NCBI GenBank assembly: GCA_030704615.1
Contig: CM060733.1
Coordinates: forward strand, 58,838,001-58,902,000
Length of the DNA stretch: 64,000 nt
DNA from: Takakia lepidozioides
Taxonomy: Eukaryota; Streptophyta; Takakiopsida; Takakiales; Takakiaceae
Direction of reading: 5' to 3'
In this document: positions 1 to 11,351 of the stretch, piece after piece
Layout: every line of letters begins with the position of its first letter
Numbering within the stretch: position 1 is the stretch's first letter
Notes under the pieces: generated by a model
Databases searched by the model: none
What the model saw: the letters and a program-made list of their open reading frames with translations, nothing else
What the model was told of the DNA's origin: nothing
Position numbers and translations under genes: made by a program

Positions 1-971
1 ATTTTTTTTCATTTCAGCAGCTTTCAGCTTCAGCGTCTTCTGGCTTACTCAACCTCGCTTACACCCATGCTATGAGCTCCAAAGGCTCTGATACTCAACC
101 TGTAAGCTCCCTAAATCTCCCCACCTTTTCTTGGCATTAATAGTTTTTCCAAGGTCCAAAGTAATCAGAGGTTTTCTCATCGAGGCCTCTCTTAGGTTTC
201 CGGGCCTCTCTCCCGAACCTCCCCTAGTGGATCCCAAGCCTTTCGCTCCTAACCTCGGCCCAGACCTGTCGCCATCATCACCACTTGACGTAATGAAAAT
301 GAAATGCGCTAACTCCTCATCCGAGCTCCTCCCCCACCTCGTACCAGCTTGTATCCACCACGCTTAACGAAAACAACCCTTCATCCCTCCTCGACCACAT
401 CTGAGCCAATAATCTCACAGCCTCATGATCCTCCACCTCCATTAACTCCAGCCGCCAAGCCCTGTACCTCTGACTATCACCATTCATAACTGGTCCCTCG
501 CCCACGCAACACCTAAGGGGTGCTGGAGAGACAACTCATAGCTCGCTCACGTTTCCAGCCCTCTCTGCTTTCTTCCCAGCTCATGGCGACCTCTAACAAC
601 TGCTACCTCGTATAATCCAATACATTTTCTGCTTGCTTTTCAGCCCCTGGCTACCTCTAACAACTCCCAGCCCTTGGCTACCTCTAACTGCTCGTAGAAT
701 CCCAAGCATTTTCTGCTCGCTGGATTCTCCTCGCATCCTCAAAATCCTCCCTCAATTTTCATCTTTGGCAGCTCATCTCCCTCCCTCCCTCACTCTCTCC
801 GGGTCTTCCATACCTCTTCCCCCTAAATCCTCTCACTTCTCTTCCATATAATGGGCCCCTCGGGAAGCAGGCCCCTTAGGGGATCATCCTCAAGCAAGAC
901 CCACCACCCTCACTCCAGGCTGCCAGCCATCCTTATACCCTAGCCATCCTCTGGCACCGGGTTTTTTTCTG
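1..971. other. Non-coding leader upstream of LINE ORF1
   Basis: No convincing gene was seen. The stretch is C/T-rich on the + strand and contains short local duplications (the phrase GGCTACCTCTAACAACT recurs near 650 and again near 675; similar text near 600). It sits directly upstream of the LINE ORF1 and may be its 5' UTR, but no 5' end or target-site duplication could be placed. Confidence 0.4.
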
Positions 972-2196
972 GTGCATCAATTCCTCACGAGCAACCACCC
1001 ATCGGCATTCCGCTCACTTCCATCTGTTGGCTCTCCCCGCTCTCTCGATACGCCAGGCAGCGAGGACACCAACCTGTCAGCCAATTCACAGTCAGAGGTA
1101 AACAGAACCCAGCAGTATGATCACCTCCAGGACATCGCCAGGCTCCAGCTTGCTATGAGCAAAAACACATCGACTGTCAAGGTAGACGTGTCCCACCTCA
1201 AAGGGCACATGTCGGAAACTCAAGGGCGTGGGGTGCTCTTGCACTTCCCTAGCAAGAAAGTGGATCGGGCCTCCGCCCGAGATTGGGCTATCACGCACTT
1301 GGGAGGCACAGGGGACATAACCCAACAGTTCTGTCACACCAAAGGCAAAGGATTCTACTCTATCATGCTTCACTCGAAGGAAGCGGCAGACAAGGCCCTC
1401 TCCTTCAATCCACACCTTCAAGGACACAATGTCAATATTTCGCCATGGACGCAAGCATTGGGGAATCGGAATGGCAAGGTATGGGCACCAAGGATCATTA
1501 CTCTACCATACATCCCCGACCAGTATTTATTCTTTCTTGAGAACCCGGCTTGGAAAAACACCACCATCGTCTCCAGGTTCAATGATTGGGGTTGTCCAAA
1601 AAATGTAGTGGCAATGCCAGCAGATGCCACCTGCCGGAATTCATTCGGTTACCTATTGATGAGGAGGGGAATTTCTTCTCGGTTAAAGTGACTGAAGACA
1701 CCTCTGCTACTGCCTGCTACATCTGCGGCCAAACGAGTCACATGAGAATTGACTGTCCTAAATCCAAAAGAAATAGGGCAGCCTTATCAGTGGGTACCCC
1801 TGTCAGCCAAACAGCACAACCCACGGATCCAAGGGCTCTCAATCCCACGAGACACCTCAATATTTCTTCTGCACGTGGGATTATCAATCTACCTCAGCAA
1901 GAACCTCAATTCAATTGGGATTCCTTCCTGCAGCGTTCATCCTCTCTTGTCTACAAAAAAAGGAAGAGCTATACGGACCCAATGCTATGCGAGGCGGGCC
2001 CTCACAAATCAGGCCCAAGCGGGAACTTCACCCTTCCATCTCTCCAGGCAGCAGATTCGCAACCCCCACTGGGAGTAGGTCAGCAGCCCCCCAGAGAGCA
2101 GGCCCACCCATCATGCCCCCCCCGCGCCCCCAATGCCTCTTCCACCATCAAGCTCCAACATCCACATACCCCAACCAGTATCAGCCCAGCCACGTG
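972..2196 (+). pseudogene. LINE ORF1, N-terminal and CCHC part
   Basis: This is the RNA-binding ORF1 of the LINE. The first part (972-1691) has the look of the DUF4283-type domain found in plant L1 ORF1 proteins, with stretches such as GRGVLLHFPSKKVDRASARDW and GKGFYSIMLHSKEAADKAL. The reading frame then shifts near 1586-1620 into a second frame that runs to about 2215. That frame has a zinc knuckle with the pattern C-x2-C-x4-H-x4-C (CYICGQTSHMRIDC, near 1718-1760) and a Pro/Ser-rich tail. The shift disables the ORF. The frame is cut at 2196 by the Mutator-like insertion and coding-like sequence resumes after 20673. Confidence 0.75.
2187..2196. repeat. Left target-site duplication of the giant MULE
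   Basis: CAGCCACGTG, identical to 20664-20673. The match can be extended to 12 bp (CCCAGCCACGTG), so the exact edge is uncertain by one or two bases. Mutator-like elements make 9-11 bp duplications. Confidence 0.8.
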
Positions 2197-2640
2197 GAGG
2201 GAAGCTAGCGCGTGAGTGCGCTCACGCTTAGCGGACTAAGCGTGAGCAGACTTTGTTAAGCGTAAGCAGATTTCCTAAGTGTGAGCACATTTCTTAAGCG
2301 TGAGCATAGAATGAAAGCGGAGCCTATAGCCGTGGGAAAAGAAAAACCTATTGCCATGGGGACGACGTTTATGTTTTATGGGGGCAACATATGCAAGACA
2401 TGAATGGAAATTTGAGAGTAATGCCAGACGAAATCCGTACGGATGAATGGGTTTGTGGAATGGATGAATGTAGGATGAATGATGGGACGTCAAAATACGG
2501 ATGAATATACAATGGATGAGACCAATGACATCTTGGTTGAAAGAACTCGAACGATTTTCGACGTACACATACCTTGTGTGCAAAACAATATACATGTCGT
2601 ATAAACAATGCCAGTAGTGAAGGTCCATATAAGACTGGGG
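2197..2640 (+). repeat. Left terminal inverted repeat region of the giant MULE
   Basis: Starts GAGGGAAGCTAGCGCG. Its outer about 20 bp match the complement of the right end with a few differences. Further in, the two ends share CGTGAGC motifs, a CCTATT-GGGACGA block and GGATGAATG-rich sequence, indicating long, strongly diverged TIRs. The inner limit is an estimate. Confidence 0.6.
2236..2308 (+). repeat. Subterminal repeats of the giant MULE
   Basis: Four imperfect copies of TAAGCGTGAGCA, spaced about 18-20 bp (near 2237, 2257, 2276 and 2295). A palindromic CGCTCACGCTTAGCG stretch lies just outside at 2219-2233. Related CGCTCAC/GTGAGC motifs occur near the right end (20589-20650). Clustered subterminal repeats are often transposase-binding sites; that role is inferred here. 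Confidence 0.6.
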
Positions 2641-2913
2641 TATATTTAGAACGCACGGTCAAATTTGGAAAGTGTACAAAGTGTACAAAGCATTGCCATT
2701 CATTTGATCATGACGTGGGGTAGGAGATGGCTTCTGAGTCAAGAAAGTGCTGCCATCAAACAGCCTGAAGCTTTTTCATACAAAGGCGCGACTTTGTTAT
2801 CTGTCACCGGACGTCACAGAAAAGCAGCCTAGGCTTTGCAAGGTCATGCTCGAGAACATCTCAAACTCGTGCAGTACTATCTCGCTCAAGTTGTGTCATA
2901 ACATCAGCTGGCC

Positions 2914-5900
2914 CTATCGTACATTGGTGAATGTATGTGTCTCTTTTTGGATCACAAAACATCCTCTGAATGTCATGTAGTACAAATGTTTGCATGGCAC
3001 AAATTTACCTCTCTTTCCTAGAGAACTGGAGATTGTGTTTTTGAAGTCTGGGCAAGTGCAATATGGGAAATTGGAAACTGTTACCTCGTATGCCCTGTTG
3101 TGAAGAACAGATCCCATCGTCACCATACTATACACCCGTCCGTAGCCTGGTGGGGGAACATCGACAACGTGGGTGATCCGACACTGAAGGGTTTTCGCTG
3201 ATTCAATCTTGCACTCGTGCTCTGTACCTGCCTCAACCCGCCAGACCACCTTTCTGTTTCTTTTCGTAGGCCAGTCGTTGCCAAGTGGAGGGCGCGTAGG
3301 AAACGGGGAAGGGAAATCATGCAAAGAATTAACCGTCATGACAGCTGGTCCTCTTGGGAGCCGAAATCCTGCATCTTCCATCATGTCAATTTCCGGTGTA
3401 GATAGTGTAGTTCCCATCTTAATTGGCCAAACGTTTGGGATTTGAGGTTTGCTTATCACCGAATCACGGACAGTTCCCATCACGCAACGTTTCATGTCAT
3501 CAGGACAAAACCAAAATTTGTGAGGCCTGGCCTCCCGCGCACTATAATGCTTGAACAACCCTGTGAAAGTTGGGGTTGGAGTCCCTGCTGGGCTCTACAA
3601 ATCATAGCTCTACAAATCATAGATGTGCACTTCACAAAGGACGTTGCCCTGATAGCGGAACATTTCACCTTTGAGCCTTACGGAGTTCGTTCTATGTGCC
3701 ACAGCACGTGTGCACAATCAGACTCCTGGATGGGCAGCAGGTTCGCCCCTTCTTCCCGTGTAGTTGTAGTTGTCGACTCCTTGAACTCTGTTGAGGAAGA
3801 TTCACCCACAAAGGATGTTGCGTGCACGAAAGTGGGTGGCACGGGCACACGTGGCACCGAAAAGTTATCCCTATCATGTCGATGTGAATCCCCGTCCGAT
3901 CCCGGAGGGGTGTCCAGTTTGCGCTTGCATGAACCGAATCTCTCCTCACCTTCCAGATGAGGATGTCTGGATTGCAAAGGTGTTCCCATTGTGCATTCGT
4001 TTACAACCTTTGCCATTCTAACATGATTCTTGCATCTATTTGCAGCCCTCAACTGCAACTCCGCCTTGTCTGGCCCCTTACCAAAACCGCGTCCACGAAG
4101 GAAATCCCGGTACCGTGTTTGTTGCGAAAGCGCTCGGACCATGTCATCCGAAGTGGCAACGTACAGGTCCCGTCCGTTCTTGCCGGATTGCGCATTCCAC
4201 ACACTATGCACAGTCTCGGATAGATTACAACAAGGCATATCCGCTATGTCCTTCAGAGACATATTCTGCACACAATGTTCTTTCCATTTATTAGTGTACT
4301 TCAAAAGCTAATAGCATTGAAGAAAAGACACGTCAACAGGGGTAACACCGCAAATTGAACTCTTGCAAGCATTGGAAATTTAGAAGGGACCTTACTCTTG
4401 TCATGAATCCTCCCCACTGTTAGTATCTGAAGTGCCAGAATCCCATCCAGTCGTCAAGTTCTTTGAGGCCATCCTGACTTGCTGCATCGGAGGAATACCA
4501 CAAGGCCCTTATAGTTTGGTATAAGGAGTTTGCTTCGATCTCGTTTGTCGCATCTTTATACAGCCGGCAGAGTCTCATGTGTTCTTCCTGCAACTCTGGT
4601 TTAATGCAATTCTTAGTGTGCCTTCGTAGGGACTGAGTCCAATGGAACAGGCAAATGTGCTCCCTGCCCACCATGGGTATTTTCGGATCACCACTTCCAA
4701 AAACAGACCGGACTGCATTCCAATTTGCCTGCGCACTATCAGCCATATACCCATGAAAATTTGGATCTAAGACACCATGATTCCTCATGACTTTCACAAG
4801 GGACTTCCACATGAGGATTTAGGACTCAGTGTCTTCGGATTGCATGTCACACACTGCAATTGTCATAACCCTTTGGTAAGAAGGATCATACACATGAGTA
4901 GCCATGTTGTCCAGCCCTTCACACGTTTCACATGATCAAACATGAGCCAGGATTTTTGGAGGTCGCCACCGGGCTGCATTCTGCGGACCAAACTAACTCC
5001 ACTTCCCTCCGCAGCTGTGGACATCTTGAATAAAAACACTTTCAACAACCCCTGACCAGGGAAAATATTGTCTTGAATGAAGTCGTACATGCTTCTCCTC
5101 TTCAATTCCAGGATGCTATCCACATAACTTGCGCTCCCAGTTCCCATTCTGAGTGCGTTGATCTGGTTGCACACATTTGGTGAACTAAGTAGTCCATAAC
5201 CACGTCCAGTTTTTCGCTGTCCAGTTTCTCGATGTTCTCTTCCGTTCCTCTTAGAATGTGTTTTTGCAAGAAGCTTTTGCTTGCAAAAAGCGCAATTGCA
5301 GATGGCGGTGCATAAGGAGCATTCTCCACCTCGTGCCATAGAAGTCCCCGAATTGTTTCAAGACTTTCTCAACAATCCCCTTTCGACATGGGGTGGGTAT
5401 GATTACCGAGATGAACACAAGCTCGGGTTAGGCCGCGAAAACGATGGAGCACATAGTACATGCGGGCCTTGCATGTGCCAATGCATGTTGGAGCCGTTTT
5501 GCAATATTTGCACAGCAACGTCATATTTTTAGGAGGTGGGCACCCAACCTCGAATGGGTTATCCGCGCAACCCTCCCACTCCGTCTCGTTTGGGGAGCCT
5601 CTCAATGCCAGACAGTTGCAGGCTTCATTTCCACAACGTAGGTGCCCAACACAGACTGATCTACGGAAAGACAAGCCATGAGGGTTATGTATATTGGTTG
5701 TCTTAGTTCGACACCAAGGATGTCCGTCGTGCTTCTTGTCCATCCCTTGCATGAGTCCCCCCAAACCCCCACAGGACGTCGGAGGGGGCAGCTCAAAAAC
5801 CACATCTCCATCAAATTCTGCAGGAAGGTATTTTGCTCTAACAATATTTATTGTCCCCCATGCAATTCCACGCACGTCACTTCTGCAGTTTGGCAAGCCT

Positions 5901-6155
5901 CATAGACTGCAACTTTGGAACGACACTGCCTATCTCCTGCAAATCTGGTTCTTCGAAAGAAGATAGATGTGTTGGAGGTGGTGGAATCTCAGAGATGTCT
6001 TCGTCACCGGAGCTTTCCGAGAGATCGACAAAAGCCGTCGATGTGCTGGTGTCCTCTTTTTTTATTGTAGCAAGTGTGAAGGCCGGAGCCACCGAAGCGG
6101 CAGTTCCTGGAGTGAGTGTAGAACCTGCAGACAAACGTCGCTGATCCTCGTGCAC
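2914..6155 (-). pseudogene. SWIM-type Mutator-like transposase
   Basis: Transcribed leftwards. N-terminal exons (6155-5369) begin with an acidic Ser/Pro-rich segment. A Cys/His-rich module follows, with the motifs HPWCRTKTTN, CGNEACNCL, LLCKYCKTAPTC and RACVHLGNHTHP, which looks like a DNA-binding zinc region. The transposase core is at 4812-4420, with YMADSAQANWNAVR, REHICLFHWTQSL and WMGFWHFRY. Then comes 4304-3678, and finally 3558-2914 with a SWIM zinc finger (CTCPDF...CKHLYYM, pattern CxC-xn-CxH). SWIM fingers are typical of MULE transposases. Segments 5339-4863 are coding-like but change frame, so the gene is interrupted by indels or short introns that cannot be separated by eye. It is the only transposase seen inside the giant element and so its probable source of mobility. 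Confidence 0.75.
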
Positions 6156-7143
6156 GCGGTAAGTGCCTGCTGGAACTCTCCATTATCTAACACGGTCATC
6201 ACACGCGAATGGCTCCAGAATCATCATGCTGTCGACCCTACCGGCGGAATCGTGCACTTCTTTCTCCACATGCACAGCTCCACCTTGCAGATCCAAGCTT
6301 CTACAGAGGACATCCTCTCCAACGGTTGTCATCCCATTGGCGTCTGGCACTTTGGTGAGGGGGAGAGATTTGTAAGGACAGTAGAATTTCACCAACTCTC
6401 CTGTGAAAGCCATTCGTAAAGCAGATAAGAGTACGGGAACAAAGTCCAACAAAGTGTGCCAGCACTGGAGCAACGAGCCGTACGTCTGGGGATAACATCA
6501 AACAAGATGATCGACGCGCCCATACTGGAACGTTAGTGCCGATGCACGGCAAGGTGGATGAGCAGTTTCATTGCAATTTGCACCAGGCCATCTATCCTCA
6601 TCCATCCACATTACACATCTTACAAGGCATCCTATGTAATCAATAACTGCTTGTATCCAACGGTTTTCTTCAGACACCAGCTGTCCATCCACCCGTTCAT
6701 TCTATCTTAAGATATGATGTGTCATAAGTAGAGATGAAAAGAAGGTAGGATGAGATTGCTCTACTTGTTTTCATTCATTTGTTTTGAATGAACAGAGGAC
6801 GTGGAGAAGCCACCACCACCGAAGCGACAACCAAAAATTTCCCAGGACCGTACTTCTATTCTAAAATAACCTTATTTTAGCGCTACTCTTGACCGTACAG
6901 GGACGACGTGTCTTGCATGCAGATACTCCACGCAACCCCACCGCTTCTCCACGAAGCTGGCATCTTGGCGCAGTAGGGGAGGGGGAGAGGCAAGTGATTT
7001 TCGTCTTCCTCGCACCACTATTTCTCTCCCTCTCTGCAATCCTGGATCCTGTCGATAGTGAGACTCCCTCTCGAGCTAGGAGAAGGCGTCGCCAAACTCT
7101 GTACTTCACTTCTAGCAAACAAAGGTTGCGGGTGAAGGAGAGA
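6156..7143. promoter_or_regulatory. Interval between the two divergent genes of the giant MULE
   Basis: The two genes of the element are transcribed away from each other from this interval, so it probably holds both promoters. A small palindrome-like AT-rich block (TTCTAAAATAACCTTATTTTAG, 6858-6879) lies in it. Leftward open frames at 6183-6692 could be extra upstream transposase exons but show no recognisable motif. No TATA box could be chosen with confidence. Confidence 0.3.
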
Positions 7144-7570
7144 ATGAAGAAGATCCGAAGGGAACTCATGTTGGGAGAGGACACCGGGGTGGGACAGGCC
7201 AGAGGAGAGGGGGAGGCAGAGGCTGAAGAGAGAGAGGCCGGAGGAACTGTTGCGCGGCAGTCTCCAGAGGGTCTAGCTGCCGTGTAGGAGGAGCCCAGCG
7301 AGCTTCAGTCTTTTGAGGGTGGAGAGGAGGAACCCTGGGCAGAACTCAGGCAACAGTCCCCGATGGTTCACGTAATGGAAGAGACAGCGGAGCTTGAAGT
7401 TTGTGGTTTTGACACCCACCAGCCTGATCTTCTGGGACCGGTCCTACCACACGAATTGAAGGAGACGAGTCAGACGGGAGGTGCGTCTTCGAGCGCTGCG
7501 AAGAAGCAAGCAGAGGTATGTATGACGTACAAGTTGCCACAGCTGAGTTTTAGTCTATCTGGTAGATAGC

Positions 7571-8505
7571 AATCAACCTTGCGTCAACGCAAGGTCGATT
7601 TGCTAGTTGCTGGAACGCTCGAATATAGACTGATTGACAAGAACATGATTCTATGAAGACAACCCGAATCAACCTTGCGTCAACGCAAGGTTGATTCAGG
7701 TTACAGACACAGACAATCGAGAAGAACATTGCCCTTTGAATGCCACAAAACAACCTTGCGTTGACGCAAGGTTGTTTCAAATGTACTATCCATGTCTGCT
7801 TTGCCCATTCATTGTCTGTTTTCCCACCGTTGCAAATCCCACAATCAACCTTGCGTCAACGCAAGGTTGGTTCGGGCTGCAGGCCTGTGTCCTTCTGAAG
7901 AGTTTTTTCGAAAGGTTGAAGCTCATCAAACAACCTTGCGTTGACGCAAGGTTGTTTGAGAGCATAGCCAATGGCTCGTTTTTCCTTCACTCCAAAAATT
8001 GCCAGCCCAAGAAACAACCTTGCGTCAATGCAAGGTTGTTTTGGGCTGCACTAGAGTGTCCCTCTGCAGGGATTCTGGAACTGCTAAAACCCATCAAACA
8101 ACCTTGCGTTGATGCCCCGTTGATGCAAGGTTGTTTGAGAGCACACCCAATGGCTCATTTTGTCTTCACTCCAAAAATTGCCAGCCCAAGAAACAACCTT
8201 GCATCAAAGCAAGGTTGTTTTGGGTTGCACTCAAGTGTCCGTCTGCATGGATTCTGGAACTGCTAAAGCTCATCAAACAAGCTTGCGTTGACGCAAGGTA
8301 GTTTGTGAGTCTTGCCAATGTTTGCTTTCTCCTTCAACCCCACAGTTGTATGCCCCATGAAACAACCTTGCGTCAACGCAAGGTTGATTTGGACTGCTGT
8401 TATTTGTCCTGTGTCATGTGTCATGAGTCCTGGCAAAGTCTGTATTTATCTCCTTTCCCATTGTTGGAATCCCTACAAACAACCTTGCGTTAACGCAAGG
8501 TTGAT
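7571..8505. repeat. Phased array of 11 palindromes in an intron
   Basis: Each copy has half-sites CAACCTTGCG and CGCAAGGTTG around a 4-nt centre, often extended by AAA/TTT or AAT/ATT to 30-32 bp. Centres lie near 7585, 7681, 7762, 7857, 7942, 8026, 8115, 8205, 8289, 8374 and 8491. Spacing is 81-96 bp for the first ten and 117 bp for the last. From the second copy to the tenth the centre alternates TCAA, TTGA, TCAA and so on; the last is the symmetric TTAA. Copy 7 carries a 10-nt internal insertion (GTTGATGCCC-type duplication). A half-copy lies at about 8538-8548. The whole array is inside the intron 7516-8632 of the ParB-methyltransferase gene. Function unknown. Confidence 0.9.
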
Positions 8506-8632
8506 TGGGGCTGCAAATGAAGAGTCATTTTCACTTGTCCCAAGGTTGTTTAGGCCCATACAACTGCATGTTTATCTGCAATTTTGTTCAATACCAGAGA
8601 GAATGACTGATTGATCTTCCGTTTTCTTACAG

Positions 8633-9514
8633 AGGAAAAGGAAAAGGAAAGAACCTGCCAGAGACGGAGGAGAGGCAAACGATAAAGATGATGAAGAAGG
8701 CGATGACGAGCATTACGCAGAGAGAGCAGAGGCTGTTATCGGGGGACAGAAGATGAACTCTTCAAAGGTCATCCTGTCCATGGAAATTCCTGGTGGTGAC
8801 ATCCTTATCCCGCTGTGTAGAATGATATCGATGCCCGTTGTCCGGCCAGCACTCAGAAACGACATAAGGAAACTTAAAAATGATTTTGTGCATGGGTATG
8901 TGAAGGGTTCTGCGGTGTTTTATGTTTCCACAACTGACACGAAGGGCGAAGAATGCCTTGTATCAGAAGAGATAGAGGAAGGTTGGGATGCGTGTTGGTG
9001 TGAAGTTAACAGGGAGTTCGAGGCCAAACTACCCAAGAAGGCTTCCACGAAAGTTTTCATGGGGAAGATGTTTTTTGTGTGGGATGGTAATCACCGGTTG
9101 CTTGCCTGGATGGACTACATATCGGAATTGCACTCTGACGAAAAGGACTGGCACTGGAGCGTTCATTCTATGGTTCTGGATCACAAAGGACGAGTCACAC
9201 AGCTGCTCACTGCCATGCACGACATCAACAAGTAAGTCTGCCGAAATTCTCGTGCATTATTTGATTGCATTGCTCTGTTTGTGGTTGTTTTGTTCTTAAT
9301 TGGAAAAGTGACTGTTCAATGCAGATCAAATGAAACCTCCCACGTAACAACCAACCTCTGCCACACCCTTTTCCGGGTCCAGAAGATCGGTATGATGCCA
9401 CTGGAATCGTTTGCGAACGTGTTGAGTCCAAGTCAAATGAAGAGATGCAGGGAGAAGAAGCTCGTCACCTGGTATAGCCTGACAAGAGAGGCATTTCTTG
9501 ACTACAAGTACACG
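8633..9514 (+). pseudogene. ParB-like domain exons of the element gene
   Basis: Two exons (8633-9231 and 9325-9514) joined in phase 2. They encode a lysine/arginine-rich start (RKRKRKEP), an acidic patch, and then a fold with ParB/sulfiredoxin-like signatures: a predicted strand, VVRPALRNDIRKL, and the hallmark loop FFVWDGNHRLLAWMDYI with a G-x-H-R core. WHWSVHSMVLD and a helical segment QLLTAMHDIN follow. ParB-type N-terminal domains bind CTP and load on palindromic DNA sites in bacteria; in phages they are sometimes fused to DNA methyltransferases. No stop lies within these two exons. Assignment is by motif, so a divergent unrelated fold remains possible. Confidence 0.5.
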
Positions 9515-10496
9515 GTAAAGAAACTTAAACCGAATTGAAATTCAGACTTGTCTGTTACCTATTTTCATTGGCTGTGAACTGAAGTATATTATATGTTGGG
9601 ATTGTTTGCAGCAAGAGATAGCGGAGACAGGCTTGAAGGCGAAGGCCGAATACTACGCCACTCACGCAGAGGAGGAGAGGTCTGTTGTTGGGGGTGGTGG
9701 AGGCAATCCAGTTTGAGATGGATAACCACAGGAAGAACCTGCTGAGTGTGTTTGACAAACAAATCCGTATTGCAGATCCCAGTCTCGGCTCAAAGTTCCT
9801 GGAGCAGGTGAAAGTGCATTACGACAAGTACGGAACTAAACCCGAAATGACACAAGAGAAATTACATCGCCTGTCCATTTCAATGGTGGACACCGCAACC
9901 AAAATCAGATGGTTGGAGATTTGGAACTCGGATCCTCTGGTGAAGGACACGTATGGGTTTCCAAGAACAAAGAAAGACCCCAAAACCAATGTGGTAAAAG
10001 TGGTGAGCGACCACTCCTTCGACCAGTGGCTTCACAAAGCTACATTCTGGAGCCAGGTGAGAGAAAGTACCAATTCATTCTTGCAGTCTCCATTTTTTCA
10101 TGATTCCGTGTTGCATAGCTCCATAGCCTCACTTTTGCCTTGTTTGGAACAGTTGGAAAGGCGTGCTATTTCAGCACTGGGAGAGTCCTTGACTGACTAC
10201 AAAATCACAATGACAACACCCAGAATCTCTCTTGAGCAATACATTCGGAGATGGAAAGGTGCTATATGGAACAACTGTTTCTTCAGGGAGTTTGAAAGAG
10301 ACAAAGGCATTTCCAGGTCGAATGAGTTCAAGAATCAGTACAATAGCGAGCAAGCTATGAAGCGAGTCTTGTACAGGTATCATGTATCTTCATTGTTTCT
10401 TTTCTTGGTTTCGTTTTTTCTCATTGTTGGAAGGCATGGTTTGGGACTGCCAATGTGAGGATACACTGATCGTCTGCCGTTCCTTTCCAGACGAAA

Positions 10497-10524
10497 TTTA
10501 ACCTTGCGTCAATGCAAGGTTGAA
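10497..10524. repeat. Single palindrome copy in the large intron
   Basis: ACCTTGCG-TCAA-TGCAAGGT with TTA/TGAA edges: the same palindrome as the 7571-8505 array with one arm mismatch. It lies about 120 bp after the donor site at 10377 and 50 bp before the chromovirus left end, so the retroelement landed among these repeats. Confidence 0.85.
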
Positions 10525-10568
10525 TTGGGCTGGTAGTTCTGCACTTCTTTCACAGATTTTCGTTTGGT

Positions 10569-10573
10569 AGTAT
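10569..10573. repeat. Left target-site duplication of the chromovirus
   Basis: AGTAT immediately before the TG of the left LTR; identical to 17563-17567 immediately after the CA of the right LTR. Five-base duplications are the norm for Ty3/gypsy integrases. Confidence 0.9.
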
Positions 10574-11296
10574 TGTCGCGGCCCTTTGCCTTGAGGGCAG
10601 GGGGTCGGGACACATGAGGGGCTGCCCCTGTGGTGGGGGCAGCGGCGGCGATAGGTATGGGGGGCTGAAGCACCCTTGAGTGCCCAAGGCACTCAAGGAG
10701 GCGGAGGCGCTCACTAGGTGGAGCCCCGCACACCGGGTTGCGGTGGAGGTGGCTCCACAAGGGGTGGTGGTAGCTTAGTGGGACTTAGTGGGGGTGGCAT
10801 AGGACTCACCATGGGGTGGAGACCTCGAGGTGGGAGTCGTGGGGAGTCTTGGGACTCATCACGGTCCATTGGGGCCGCGGTGAGTGGGCCAAGACTCACC
10901 GCGACTCACCACCGGGAGTCGAGGGTTTTCGTGGTGGTTCGCCATAAAATGGCATGGCTGGTTATGAAACCCCCGCGGACAGCTACAGAAGTATATATAG
11001 GGAGTAGTAACCCCGAGAACGGTGCAAGCCCGTTGGTGACCAAAAACTAGTGAGTAATCGTGCGAGCCGGAAAGCGACCAAAGAGTGGGGAGCTGTTCCG
11101 GACTGCCATCTACCAAAGGGAATTCTCCTAGTCCCAAATAGGTGGAGGGTTTAGAGGAAGCGAACGGGGACCGTTATGTCCCGGTGAGTAGCCGAAACTC
11201 CAAGTTGGCCCGGCGGCCAGGTTGGGAGTCAGGCGCGCGCATCAAAGCGGTTAACTATGACTTGAAGGGGAGTTTACCGAAGTGAGGTGCGCGACA
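10574..11296 (+). repeat. Left LTR (723 bp)
   Basis: Begins TGTCGCGGCCC and ends GTGCGCGACA. Compared with the right LTR it has one extra G near 10757 and one fewer T near 11150; otherwise no difference was noticed. A TATA-like TATATATAG lies at 10992-11000, suiting a U3 promoter with the R region just after it. Confidence 0.95.
10992..11000 (+). promoter_or_regulatory. TATA box of the left LTR
   Basis: TATATATAG about 300 bp before the LTR end. The same motif is at 17257-17265 in the right LTR. Its place after a GC-rich U3 supports a pol II core promoter for the genomic transcript. Confidence 0.65.
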
Positions 11297-11298
11297 TT

Positions 11299-11310
11299 TG
11301 GTATCAGAGC
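11299..11310 (+). other. Primer binding site (initiator Met tRNA)
   Basis: TGGTATCAGAGC starts two bases after the left LTR. This 12-mer is the standard plant retrotransposon site complementary to the 3' end of initiator methionine tRNA. Confidence 0.95.
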
Positions 11311-11351
11311 TTAGAGTTCAGTACGCGATCGTCCTTGGGATCGGCCTCATC

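Noticed and set aside
7571-8505. The palindrome array as a CRISPR array
   Set aside because: Repeats are 24-32-bp palindromes with alternating centres, spacers are longer and partly duplicated, the array is in an intron of a eukaryotic gene, and no cas-like genes are present.
10574-11296. The repeated 723-bp blocks as a segmental duplication of a gene
   Set aside because: TG...CA-type ends, an adjacent tRNA-Met primer site, 5-bp target duplication and gag-pol between them identify LTRs.
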